Below the pieces are notes generated by a model, which worked only from the letters and a program-made list of their open reading frames with translations, searched no databases and was not told where the DNA came from. Shown here in pieces: positions 1 through 5,977 of a DNA stretch of 8,157 nucleotides (positions are counted from its first letter, which is position 1; each line of letters starts with the position of its first letter). The stretch comes from an uncultured delta proteobacterium. GTDB taxonomy: Bacteria > Myxococcota_A > Polyangia > Polyangiales > Polyangiaceae. The position numbers and the translations under genes are program-made. The DNA lies in NCBI GenBank assembly GCA_903858055.1, contig CAIOHM010000174.1, positions 1 to 8,157 on the forward strand, in the 5' to 3' direction.

Positions 1-162
1 ATCAGCGGCCGCGGCGTCGGCATGGCGGCGGTGAAGTCGGACATCGAGAAGGCGGGCTACGAGCTCGACGTGCACACGACGGTGGGCAAGGGCACGATGT
101 TCATCATCCGCCACGGCGGAGCGACGAAGCGGACCATCCCGCCGCCCGCGTTCCTCGCATGA
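1..162 (+). CDS. C-terminal end of a CheA-like sensor histidine kinase (partial)
   Basis: The 53 visible residues open with ISGRGVGMAAVKSDIEKAG and continue to a GKGTMFIIRH segment. This matches the end of the ATP-binding HATPase domain of CheA-type kinases: the SGRGVGM glycine box that closes over ATP, then the helix and the GKGTxFxI strand. The protein therefore very likely autophosphorylates a histidine in a chemotaxis-like or hybrid signalling pathway. After the HATPase strand only about 14 residues remain (GGATKRTIPPPAFLA region), so there is no CheW-like domain after the kinase core, as a canonical CheA would have. This suggests a CheA-like hybrid kinase rather than CheA itself. The 5' part lies outside the window. 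The stop codon overlaps the start of the next gene in an ATGA arrangement, so the two are probably co-transcribed and translationally coupled. Confidence 0.8.
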   Translation: MSGRGVGMAAVKSDIEKAGYELDVHTTVGKGTMFIIRHGGATKRTIPPPAFLA

Positions 163-1202
163 GCAAGCCTCTGCGCTTGCGTGCGCAGCCCGCGACACGA
201 AGCCTCGCTCTGGCGGCGCTCGTGCTCGCGGGTTGTTCGCGTCACGGCACCGCGGAGACGTCTGGGCGCGAAGGCGAGCCGGTGGTGATCCCGCTGCGGG
301 TGCCGTCCCGTGACGCGGATCTGGTCCGTCGTGACCGCGCCAAGGGCCTCGCGCCCGTCGAAGCGCCGGCGCTCGATGAGCTCGCGATGAACCGAGCGGC
401 CCTCGGTCGGCGCATGTTCTTCGACGTGCAGCTTGGGGGCGGCGCCGGCCTCTCGTGCACCGGCTGCCACCCGACGAATCACGCAGGCGCAGGCGCACCG
501 GTGCTCTACGGCGCCGAAGGTCGCCTCGATGTCCCCACGCTCGTGAACCTGCGCCACTACGCGCGCTTCGGCTCCGAAGGCGCGACGGCCTCGCTCCGCG
601 GTTTCCTCGCCGCGCACGTCTCTGCGCTCTCGAGCGGCCGTGATCCGGTCGCGCGCGACGTCGCGATCGACGCGGCCTACGGTGGCGCGCTCCGCGGCCT
701 CTTTCCAACGCCGGAGGGCGAGGGTGCGAGCTCGATCGTCGGCCTAGCGGGCAAGGCGCTCGGCGCGTACCTCGAGACCGTCGTGACGCCCTCGCGCTTC
801 GACGCGTTTCTCCGCGGCGACGCGCAGGCACTCTCGCCCCAAGAGCTCGAGGGCTTCGACGCGTTCTTCGTGCGGGGCTGCGTCTCGTGTCACGACGGCC
901 CTGCGCTGGGCGGTCGCGTCGTGGCTACGCTCGGCCTCGCGCTCGCGTGGCCCGGTGACGCGCCGCTGGGCGAGCACGCGGAGTGGAAGGCGCGGCGTGC
1001 GCGTCGCGTGTCGTCGCTCCGCGCGGTGGCCGAGAGCGCTCCCTATTTCCACGAGGGCGCGATCGGCGATCTCCCGACGGCGGTGCAGCTGATGGCGACG
1101 CACCAGCTCGGCGTCACGGTGCCGGACCGTGAGCGCGACGCGCTCGTGGCGTTCCTCCGCGCGGCGAGCGGACCGGCTCCCGCAAACTTCCGCGGCCCGT
1201 AG
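159..1202 (+). CDS. Di-heme cytochrome c peroxidase / MauG-family lipoprotein
   Basis: This 347-residue protein starts with a lipoprotein signal peptide: basic residues, the hydrophobic stretch SLALAALVLAGC and a lipobox LAGC with Cys26. It is therefore probably lipid-anchored and exported to the periplasm. Two c-type heme sites are visible, CTGCH at residues 100-104 and CVSCH at 241-245. The C-terminal part carries SLRAVAESAPYFHEGAIGDL (about 286-305), matching the family's SLRNVxxTAPYxHDGS block. Family members reduce H2O2 with electrons from small redox proteins, or oxidise protein side chains (MauG type). The segment after heme 1, usually NTPTLxN...FWDGR, reads VPTLVN then RFGSEG, so the usual tryptophan and DGR are missing. 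The start at 159 is chosen because it gives a complete signal peptide. The gene overlaps the upstream kinase gene by 4 bp. The family is clear; the substrate is not. Confidence 0.87.
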   Translation: MSKPLRLRAQPATRSLALAALVLAGCSRHGTAETSGREGEPVVIPLRVPSRDADLVRRDRAKGLAPVEAPALDELAMNRAALGRRMFFDVQLGGGAGLSCTGCHPTNHAGAGAPVLYGAEGRLDVPTLVNLRHYARFGSEGATASLRGFLAAHVSALSSGRDPVARDVAIDAAYGGALRGLFPTPEGEGASSIVGLAGKALGAYLETVVTPSRFDAFLRGDAQALSPQELEGFDAFFVRGCVSCHDGPALGGRVVATLGLALAWPGDAPLGEHAEWKARRARRVSSLRAVAESAPYFHEGAIGDLPTAVQLMATHQLGVTVPDRERDALVAFLRAASGPAPANFRGP

Positions 1203-1212
1203 CGGAGCCCTC

Positions 1213-2154
1213 TCAGTCGAGGAGCCCGCGCGCGCGTGCGAGGGCCTCGAAGGCCACGACGTCTTCGATCGGCAGCGCGGCGCCCTCGATGTGGGCGATG
1301 TCGCGCACGAGCTCGTCGAGTTGGGCCACGGATCGCGGCCCGACGATGGCGGCCGTGATGCCCTCTTGATCGAGCACGTAGCGTAGCGCCGCGGAGCGCA
1401 AGCCGTGAACCTCGCCGCGCACGAGGCGCTTCAAGAGTTCGAGCTGCTCGACGCGCGCTTGGAGTTCAGGCGGAGCCCAGCGCTCGGCGCGGTGATCGTC
1501 TTCGGCGAAGCGATGATCCGGCGCCCAGCGTCCCGCGAGGAGACCGTACGCGAGCACCGAGTGCGCCAAGACGCGCACCCCGCGGCCGCGGGCTCGCGAT
1601 GCGATCGCCCGAAAAATCGGCTGATGGAACGCGTGAAAGGGCAGCGCGATCACGAGGGCGCCGGCGTCGATCGCCGCATGCGCCTCGGGGACTCCGGTGA
1701 CGCTCGCTCCCCACGTGCGCACGAGCCCCGCGCGCACGCCCTCGCGCAGCGCCTCCACGCACCCGCCCTCACGGAGCTCCTCTGCGGTCGGCGTGTGCAA
1801 GAGCGCCACGTCGAGGCGCGAACGACCGGTCTCCGCGACGGCGCTCCGCACGCCTTCGCTCACGCGCTCGCGTGCGAGGCTCCGCACGAGGCGACCCTCG
1901 ACCAGGCGCACCCCGACGCGGACCATGAGGCCCACCTGTGGGAGCTTCGCAAGGAGCGGCCGCAGCGCGCTCAGCGCGGTCCCGTAGTGCTCCGCCGTGT
2001 CGATGAGCGTCATCCCTTGCTCCGCCGCCCGCTCGACGACGGCCTCGAAGGTCCCCGCTTCGACAGCCCCGTAGCCCAAGCCCGCGAGCCCCCACGTCCC
2101 GAGCACGAGCTCGCTCGTCGTTGCGCCGTCTCCGTGAAGCACCCGATGCCGCAT
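1213..2154 (-). CDS. Aldo/keto reductase family protein
   Basis: The predicted product has 313 residues and a TIM-barrel aldo/keto reductase layout. ELVLGTWGLAGLGYG is followed by GMTLIDTAEHYG, with Asp52 and Tyr57 of the catalytic tetrad, then LDVALLHTPT with His120, and a late AAIVGPRSVAQLDE block that binds the NADP phosphate in the family. It should be a cytosolic NAD(P)H-dependent oxidoreductase of carbonyls or sugars; the substrate cannot be read. The tetrad lysine, usually in an xTKVG strand, aligns with Arg79 in GLMVRVG. The reading frame stays open upstream to 2448, but the ATG at 2154 is preferred: the AKR fold begins just after it and TTAAGG (2163-2168) lies 8 bases upstream as a ribosome site. 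The upstream extension is arginine-rich and antisense to the neighbouring gene. It is transcribed divergently from the C45 hydrolase and converges on the peroxidase. Confidence 0.87.
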   Translation of the reverse strand: MRHRVLHGDGATTSELVLGTWGLAGLGYGAVEAGTFEAVVERAAEQGMTLIDTAEHYGTALSALRPLLAKLPQVGLMVRVGVRLVEGRLVRSLARERVSEGVRSAVAETGRSRLDVALLHTPTAEELREGGCVEALREGVRAGLVRTWGASVTGVPEAHAAIDAGALVIALPFHAFHQPIFRAIASRARGRGVRVLAHSVLAYGLLAGRWAPDHRFAEDDHRAERWAPPELQARVEQLELLKRLVRGEVHGLRSAALRYVLDQEGITAAIVGPRSVAQLDELVRDIAHIEGAALPIEDVVAFEALARARGLLD

Positions 2155-2246
2155 GCGCGGGACCTTAAGCCGATTTTCCCCACGATGCACGGGGTCGCCG
2201 TCACGTCGGGCGAGCGCGGCCGAGGAACGTTGGTACGCTCGCGCGC

Positions 2247-3986
2247 GTGATGATCCGCACGCTCCTCGAAGCCCGTGGCAAGTTCCCTCGCCCGATCGAC
2301 CGGCCGTCGCCACCGCTCGATCCGGCGCGGCAATACGAGCGCTACGCGGGCTTCCACGTCGTGCGCCTCGCGGGCGATCCCTACGCGATGGGCTGGCAGC
2401 ACGGCGCGCTCCTGAAGGACGCCATCGCCCGTGGGCCGTTGCCTGCATTCTCCAAGTACGTGGCGCGCATGGTCGAACTCTCGGCGCCCGGCTCGGCGAG
2501 CGCCATCGTCGCGAAGGTCGCCAACGAGGCCATGTGGCGCAGCGTCGGGCGCACGATCGCCGCGCACTTCCCGGAAGACGCGCGCGAGGCGATCGAAGGG
2601 CTCGCCCAGGGCGCCGACCTCGATCGCGAGGAGCTCTGGCGCGCGGTGACGATGCCCGAGACCTACCTGTTCGGCATCGGCGCGTACCTCACGGCGACGC
2701 GGCCGTTCATGGCGCCTCGCCTCTCGGTGCCGACCTTCGGCTGCACGAGCGCCGTGGCATGGGGCGCGGCGACCGCCGACGGCCGCATGCTCCACGCGCG
2801 CAACTTCGATTACCAGGGCGTGGGCAAGTGGGACGCGGAGCCCGTCATCGCGTTTCATCGGCCTGACGACGGTCAGCGCTACGTCTCGGTCACGAGCGCC
2901 GGTGTGCTCATGGGCGGCATCACCGCGATGAACGAAGCGGGGCTCTCCCTGGTCGTGCACCAGCACCTCGCGAGCGTCGACTTCGACGTGAAGGGGACGC
3001 CGATCGGCATCGCGGGCGATCGCATCATGCGCTTCGCCGAGACGCTGGACGACGCGAAGAAGCTCCTCGACGAGCACGTGCCGAACGGCTCGTGGACCTA
3101 CCTCGTCACCTCGGAGCGCGAGCAAGCGGTGCTCTGCTACGAGCTCACCGCAAAGCGTCGCCATGCGTTTCGCCCTGCGGGACCCACGTTCGGGTACTCG
3201 AACATCTACCTCGCCGCCCCGCTCGACGGCATCGAGGCGCACCTCTACCCGGCGCAGTGGCGCCACAACACGGGCCGCTATCACCGCGCCAACGCCCTCC
3301 TCGAGGCGAAGCGCGGGGCACTCACCGCGGACGACCTCGCGGCGATCCTCGGCGATACGGGCAGTACCGCGTGCCGCTTCCAAGATGGGATCTCGTGCCT
3401 CGTCACGGTCGCCTCGGTGGTCTTCGACGCCCGCGACGGCGTGGTGTGGGCTGCCGAGGGTCGCGCGCCGACGGCGAACCACCCGTTCCACGCATTCTCC
3501 CTGAAGAGCGAGGCCCCGGCGCCGCGCCTGGGTACGCTGCGGGGCGGCGCTGAGAAAGACCCGCGCGAGATCGAGGCCTTCGAGGCGTACGTGGACGCCC
3601 ACGTGGCGCACTTCGACCGCGATGATCTGCCGCGGGCGCGTGAGCTGCTCGCGAAGGCGACGGAGGTCGCTCCGGGCCAGTGGGTGTTCTCCTTCGTCGC
3701 CGGCCTCGCGTCGCTCCTCGCCGGCGACGTCGAGCAAGCCGAGGTCTACCTCGCGCGCACGGCCCGTCTGCGCCACGAGGAGGGGTCTCGCCGGGCCTCG
3801 CTCGCGCTATGGCAGGGGCGTGTGCACGATCTCCGCGGGCGTCGTACGGAGGCGCTCCGGAGCTACCGCGAGGCACTCCTCGGGCCGCCGCCCATCGCGA
3901 AGGCCGCGCGCGCCGGCCTCAAGGAGGCGTACGAGTGGAAGCCCTTCAGCATCGAGTGGAACTTCGGCGACGTGATCGCTCCGTGA
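2247..3986 (+). CDS. C45-family Ntn-hydrolase (acyltransferase-like) with C-terminal TPR-like region
   Basis: This product of up to 579 residues resembles peptidase family C45 / acyl-CoA:6-aminopenicillanate acyltransferase-type Ntn-hydrolases. Proteins of this family cut themselves before a cysteine, which becomes the N-terminal nucleophile. Here the candidate is Cys166 in VPTFGCTSAVAWG, followed by the typical DGRMLHARNFDY (179-189). The GITAMNEAGLSL segment (224-235), the YSN at 317-319 and the RYHRANALLE helix also fit the family. A region of paired helices at about 440-565 (RARELLAKATEVAP, GDVEQAEVYLARTA, GRRTEALRSYREAL) looks like tetratricopeptide repeats. No signal peptide is seen, so it is probably cytosolic. 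It likely hydrolyses or transfers amide-linked acyl groups; the substrate is unknown. Position 2247 is GTG, and the ATG at 2250 is equally plausible and shifts residue numbers by one. No convincing ribosome site is visible. The gap to the divergent reductase is about 92 bp. Confidence 0.85.
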   Translation: MMIRTLLEARGKFPRPIDRPSPPLDPARQYERYAGFHVVRLAGDPYAMGWQHGALLKDAIARGPLPAFSKYVARMVELSAPGSASAIVAKVANEAMWRSVGRTIAAHFPEDAREAIEGLAQGADLDREELWRAVTMPETYLFGIGAYLTATRPFMAPRLSVPTFGCTSAVAWGAATADGRMLHARNFDYQGVGKWDAEPVIAFHRPDDGQRYVSVTSAGVLMGGITAMNEAGLSLVVHQHLASVDFDVKGTPIGIAGDRIMRFAETLDDAKKLLDEHVPNGSWTYLVTSEREQAVLCYELTAKRRHAFRPAGPTFGYSNIYLAAPLDGIEAHLYPAQWRHNTGRYHRANALLEAKRGALTADDLAAILGDTGSTACRFQDGISCLVTVASVVFDARDGVVWAAEGRAPTANHPFHAFSLKSEAPAPRLGTLRGGAEKDPREIEAFEAYVDAHVAHFDRDDLPRARELLAKATEVAPGQWVFSFVAGLASLLAGDVEQAEVYLARTARLRHEEGSRRASLALWQGRVHDLRGRRTEALRSYREALLGPPPIAKAARAGLKEAYEWKPFSIEWNFGDVIAP

Positions 3987-4182
3987 CCTCCTGCTGCGCG
4001 GCTCGGGGCCGGCGTTGCGGGGCCCGCCGACGGCTGCTCACCTACATCGAGTAGGCTCCGCGCCGTCGGCACCCGCAGCCTTGGCCGCGAGCCGCTCGCG
4101 ACGGAGGTCACTCCGCTGTCGAACGGTGGGAGGGCAAGGGGCCTCCTGCTGCGCGGCTCGGGGCCCGCCGCTCCGCAGCACT

Positions 4183-4298
4183 CCTGCTGCGCGCCCGAAA
4201 TCGTCGGCCGGCTGTCCTCGCCGTACCGAAAGTACGGCTGCGGTAACCGTCCTAGCTTTCGGCCGCTCGCGACGGAGTGCTGCTCCGCTCTTGAACGG
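4183..4298. repeat. 116 bp direct repeat, copy A
   Basis: It runs from CCTGCTGCGCGCCCGAAA to CTCTTGAACGG and is repeated 133 bp downstream with one difference (C at 4285, A at 4418). Inside is a perfect 7 bp hairpin, GCCGTAC (4220-4226), loop CGAAA, GTACGGC (4232-4238). This is enclosed by CCGAAA (4195-4200) pairing with TTTCGG (4257-4262), with partly paired sequence between. Confidence 0.93.
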
Positions 4299-4315
4299 CT
4301 AGGGGCAAGGGTGCG

Positions 4316-4431
4316 CCTGCTGCGCGCCCGAAATCGTCGGCCGGCTGTCCTCGCCGTACCGAAAGTACGGCTGCGGTAACCGTCCTAGCTTTCGGCCGCT
4401 CGCGACGGAGTGCTGCTACGCTCTTGAACGG
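4316..4431. repeat. 116 bp direct repeat, copy B
   Basis: This is the second copy of the 116 bp unit, identical to copy A except at 4418. The same nested palindrome is present, with the core hairpin at 4353-4359 / 4365-4371 and the outer arms at 4328-4333 / 4390-4395. The 17 bp spacer between the copies (4299-4315) contains GGGGCAAGGG. A similar GGGCAAGGG follows the diverged first unit, so the real period is about 133 bp. The 91 bp between this copy and the downstream terminator hold no recognisable element. Confidence 0.93.
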
Positions 4432-4522
4432 TGCGACAGGCAGCGTACTTCGACGCGACGACGGTCCCGCGGCGACGCCCGCACGCTCCGCGACGCCAGT
4501 GGTGCGTGCGTGCCACCGATGG

Positions 4523-4557
4523 AAAAAAGAAAGGCCCCCGCTTACGCAGAGGCCCTT
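4523..4557 (-). terminator. Rho-independent terminator after atpE
   Basis: On the - strand, 23 bases after the atpE stop codon, the RNA reads AAGG, a bulged G, CCTCUGC, the loop GUAA, GCGGGGG and CCUU. This is an 11 bp stem including G-U pairs. It is followed directly by UCUUUUUU, a strong U-tract. The mirrored strand has no T-run after the stem, so it should act mainly on leftward transcription. It ends the atpB-atpE transcript, so the remaining F-ATPase genes do not follow on it. Confidence 0.88.
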
Positions 4558-4580
4558 CGTTTGCGCTCTCGCGCTCGGTC

Positions 4581-4901
4581 TCAGATCTTGCCGACGAGCT
4601 GGAACGCGACGACGAAGCTGAGGAGGACGAGCGACTCGATGAGCGCGAGGCCGAGAATCATCGGCGTCTGGATCTTGTCGGCTGCGCCGGGGTTGCGGGA
4701 GATACCCTCGAGGGCCGCCGAGGCCGCCTTCGACTGGCTGGTCGTGCCGCCGAACGCGCCGAGGCCGATCGCGATGCCAGCGCCGAGGGCGATGAGACCC
4801 TTGGAGGAATCGCCGCTCGCAGCACCCTCGGAGGCGAGGGCCGTGGCGGGGGCGAGGACCGTGGCCGCCGAGAGGAGACCGAGCTTCTTCGTGATCGACA
4901 T
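4581..4901 (-). CDS. atpE: ATP synthase F0 subunit c
   Basis: The product is a 106-residue hairpin proteolipid that forms the rotating c-ring of the F-type ATP synthase. Helix 1 (about 35-60, GLIALGAGIAIGLGAFGG) and helix 2 (about 80-104) flank the polar loop SRNPGAADK, which contacts the F1 stalk. The ion-carrying carboxylate is Glu89 in GLALIESLVLL. Gln56 lies 33 residues before it, the same spacing as Gln32-Glu65 in the Ilyobacter c-subunit. The first 24 or so residues (MSITKKLGLLSAATVLAPATALA) look like a signal peptide, making the protein longer than the usual 75-90 residues. The start at 4901 is supported by AAGGAG (4912-4917) 10 bases upstream; the longer open frame is antisense noise. 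The gene lies 155 bp downstream of atpB, and that spacer holds only weak inverted repeats (4975-4980/4989-4994 and 5011-5016/5040-5045). Confidence 0.95.
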   Translation of the reverse strand: MSITKKLGLLSAATVLAPATALASEGAASGDSSKGLIALGAGIAIGLGAFGGTTSQSKAASAALEGISRNPGAADKIQTPMILGLALIESLVLLSFVVAFQLVGKI

Positions 4902-4911
4902 CGTTCGCTTG

Positions 4912-4917
4912 CTCCTT
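4912..4917 (-). promoter_or_regulatory. Ribosome binding site of atpE
   Basis: AAGGAG on the - strand, 10 bases before the ATG at 4901, is a near-complete Shine-Dalgarno sequence. It decides the start against the longer open frame upstream. None of similar strength is seen before atpB, consistent with the high copy number needed for subunit c. Confidence 0.8.
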
Positions 4918-5056
4918 GAGATCTTCAGATCGAAGCTTTTGTTCGTAGGTTGAGTGACTTGGGGGAGGTGAGGTCGCCACCCACGAGCGTGGCGGCGCTT
5001 AGACGAGTTTGGGGCGGCTGACCAGACTAAAGATTTTCGCGCCCCGAAGAATGGAC

Positions 5057-5851
5057 TCAGTGGCCGTGCGCGTGCGCGTGCGCGTGGTCGTCGCCGTGTC
5101 CGTGGTGCATGTCTTCCGTCGCCAGCGCGATGTAGATCGACGAGAGCATGCAGAATACATAGACCTGCACGAAGCACACGAGCGTGCCGAGCATCATGAT
5201 CGGGATGGGCACGAAGAGGCCCACGAGCCCCGCGATGATGCCGAGGAGCAGGTGGTCGACCGCCATGTTGAGCATGAGGCGCACGGCGAGCGTGATCGGG
5301 CGGATGCAGAGCGAGACGACCTCGATGGGGAAGAGCAGCGGCGCGAGCCACCACACGGGGCCCGCGAGGTGCGCCACGTAGGCGAAGCCGTTCTCCATGA
5401 TGCCGAAGACGTTGAACGCCACGAACACGATGAGCGCGCAGGCGAGCGTCACGTTCAGCGACGACGTGGGCGGGTTGATGCCCGGGATGAGCCCCACGAG
5501 GTTCGACGCGAGGATGAAGAGCGCCGCGGTGCCGATGAGCGGGAAGTAGCGCTTCGCGCGGACCGGTCCCATCAGGCCCGACATCATGTCGTAGAACACG
5601 CCGACGATGACCTCGAGGATCGTGGTCGGGGAGAGGTTCGTCGTCGGGGTGACCTCGCTGCGCTTCGCCAGGTTTGCGCGGGCGATGAGCGCGATCACGA
5701 TGACGAGGAGCGCCACCGAGATGCTCGCGGCGACGGGCTCGGCCGAGTGCGTGGCGGCGTGGCCTCCCACGACGGACTTAACGCCCGCGAGGTTGTGCTC
5801 CAGGGCCGAGTTCGCGACCAAATACGAGAGGAACGAGGTGTGCTCCGGCAT
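5057..5851 (-). CDS. atpB: ATP synthase F0 subunit a
   Basis: This 264-residue membrane protein forms the stator half-channels next to the c-ring. Hydrophobic segments lie at about 43-58, 104-126, 133-152, 168-185, 187-214 and 216-245. The essential arginine is Arg191 in TLAVRLMLNM, aligned with Arg210 of E. coli, with Asn195 after it. His200 sits at the position of E. coli Glu219, a common alternative. NLVGLIPG (117-124) and Gln229 in FVQVYVF are further family marks. The LSPTTILEVIV and YFPLIGTAALFI blocks are typical of subunit a. The C-terminus ends in the histidine-rich tail HHGHGDDHAHAHAHGH (249-264), which is not part of the core fold. The ATG at 5851 is the first possible start in the frame, although no clear Shine-Dalgarno is seen. 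The gene precedes atpE on the same strand. The 126 bp upstream of it, back to the flavoprotein gene, holds no convincing promoter. Confidence 0.96.
   Translation of the reverse strand: MPEHTSFLSYLVANSALEHNLAGVKSVVGGHAATHSAEPVAASISVALLVIVIALIARANLAKRSEVTPTTNLSPTTILEVIVGVFYDMMSGLMGPVRAKRYFPLIGTAALFILASNLVGLIPGINPPTSSLNVTLACALIVFVAFNVFGIMENGFAYVAHLAGPVWWLAPLLFPIEVVSLCIRPITLAVRLMLNMAVDHLLLGIIAGLVGLFVPIPIMMLGTLVCFVQVYVFCMLSSIYIALATEDMHHGHGDDHAHAHAHGH
5065..5087. repeat. Tandem CGTGCG hexamers in the atpB tail
   Basis: Nearly four copies of the hexamer CGTGCG lie in a row. On the coding strand they read as alternating His and Ala codons (HAHAHAHGH) at the end of subunit a. A slippage-prone tract of this kind can change tail length without breaking the frame. 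Confidence 0.75.
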
Positions 5852-5977
5852 GGCGAGCGCGCTTTTGGCATTACTCCAGGGTCCGCGTCAACGAATGCGG
5901 CACCGGAATGCACCCGCTGCGGCGCGAAGAAGGTGCGCGTGGCGCGCGTGGCGAGGGAAAAGCCGCCCTTCGTGAGG

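Larger units (their letters stand above)
3987..4431. repeat. Intergenic array of stem-loop repeats (two near-identical units plus a diverged one)
   Basis: This non-coding stretch starts directly after the C45 gene stop codon and is built from repeated blocks. The 24 bp block beginning CCTCCTGCTGCGCGGCTCGG occurs at 3987-4010 and exactly again at 4142-4165. The block GCCGCTCGCGACGGAG occurs at 4091, 4262 and 4395. After each copy comes a similar tail (CTCCGCT or CTACGCT, GAACGG). After the first two, GGCAAGGG and another CTGCTGCGCG follow. The first unit (about 3987-4141) is diverged; the other two are almost identical and are listed separately. The first unit also has a central inverted repeat, GCCGACGG (4026-4033) with CCGTCGGC (4063-4070), enclosing CCTAC-ATCGA-GTAGG (4041-4055). 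No open frame here looks like a protein. It resembles a REP-like or other small palindromic element family; whether it is mobile or a transcript end structure cannot be decided from one locus. Confidence 0.85.

Noticed and set aside
2155..2448. N-terminal extension of the aldo/keto reductase
   Set aside because: It overlaps the C45 gene, is Arg-rich, and a ribosome site supports the start at 2154.
2010..3776. Long - strand open frame opposite the C45 hydrolase
   Set aside because: Its translation is Arg-rich without family motifs, while the + strand frame has the full Ntn-hydrolase signature.
3987..4431. CRISPR array
   Set aside because: The units are over 100 bp, differ in spacing, contain internal palindromes and have no short regular repeat/spacer pattern.
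5852..5895. TTGACG on the - strand as a -35 box for atpB
   Set aside because: No suitable -10 hexamer lies at the expected spacing; TAATGC is only about 12 bases away.
5905..5975. CxxC-containing frame (CTRCGAKKVRVARV) on the + strand as a small zinc-finger gene
   Set aside because: It lies in a short spacer, has no ribosome site, and continues only into antisense of the flavin reductase gene.
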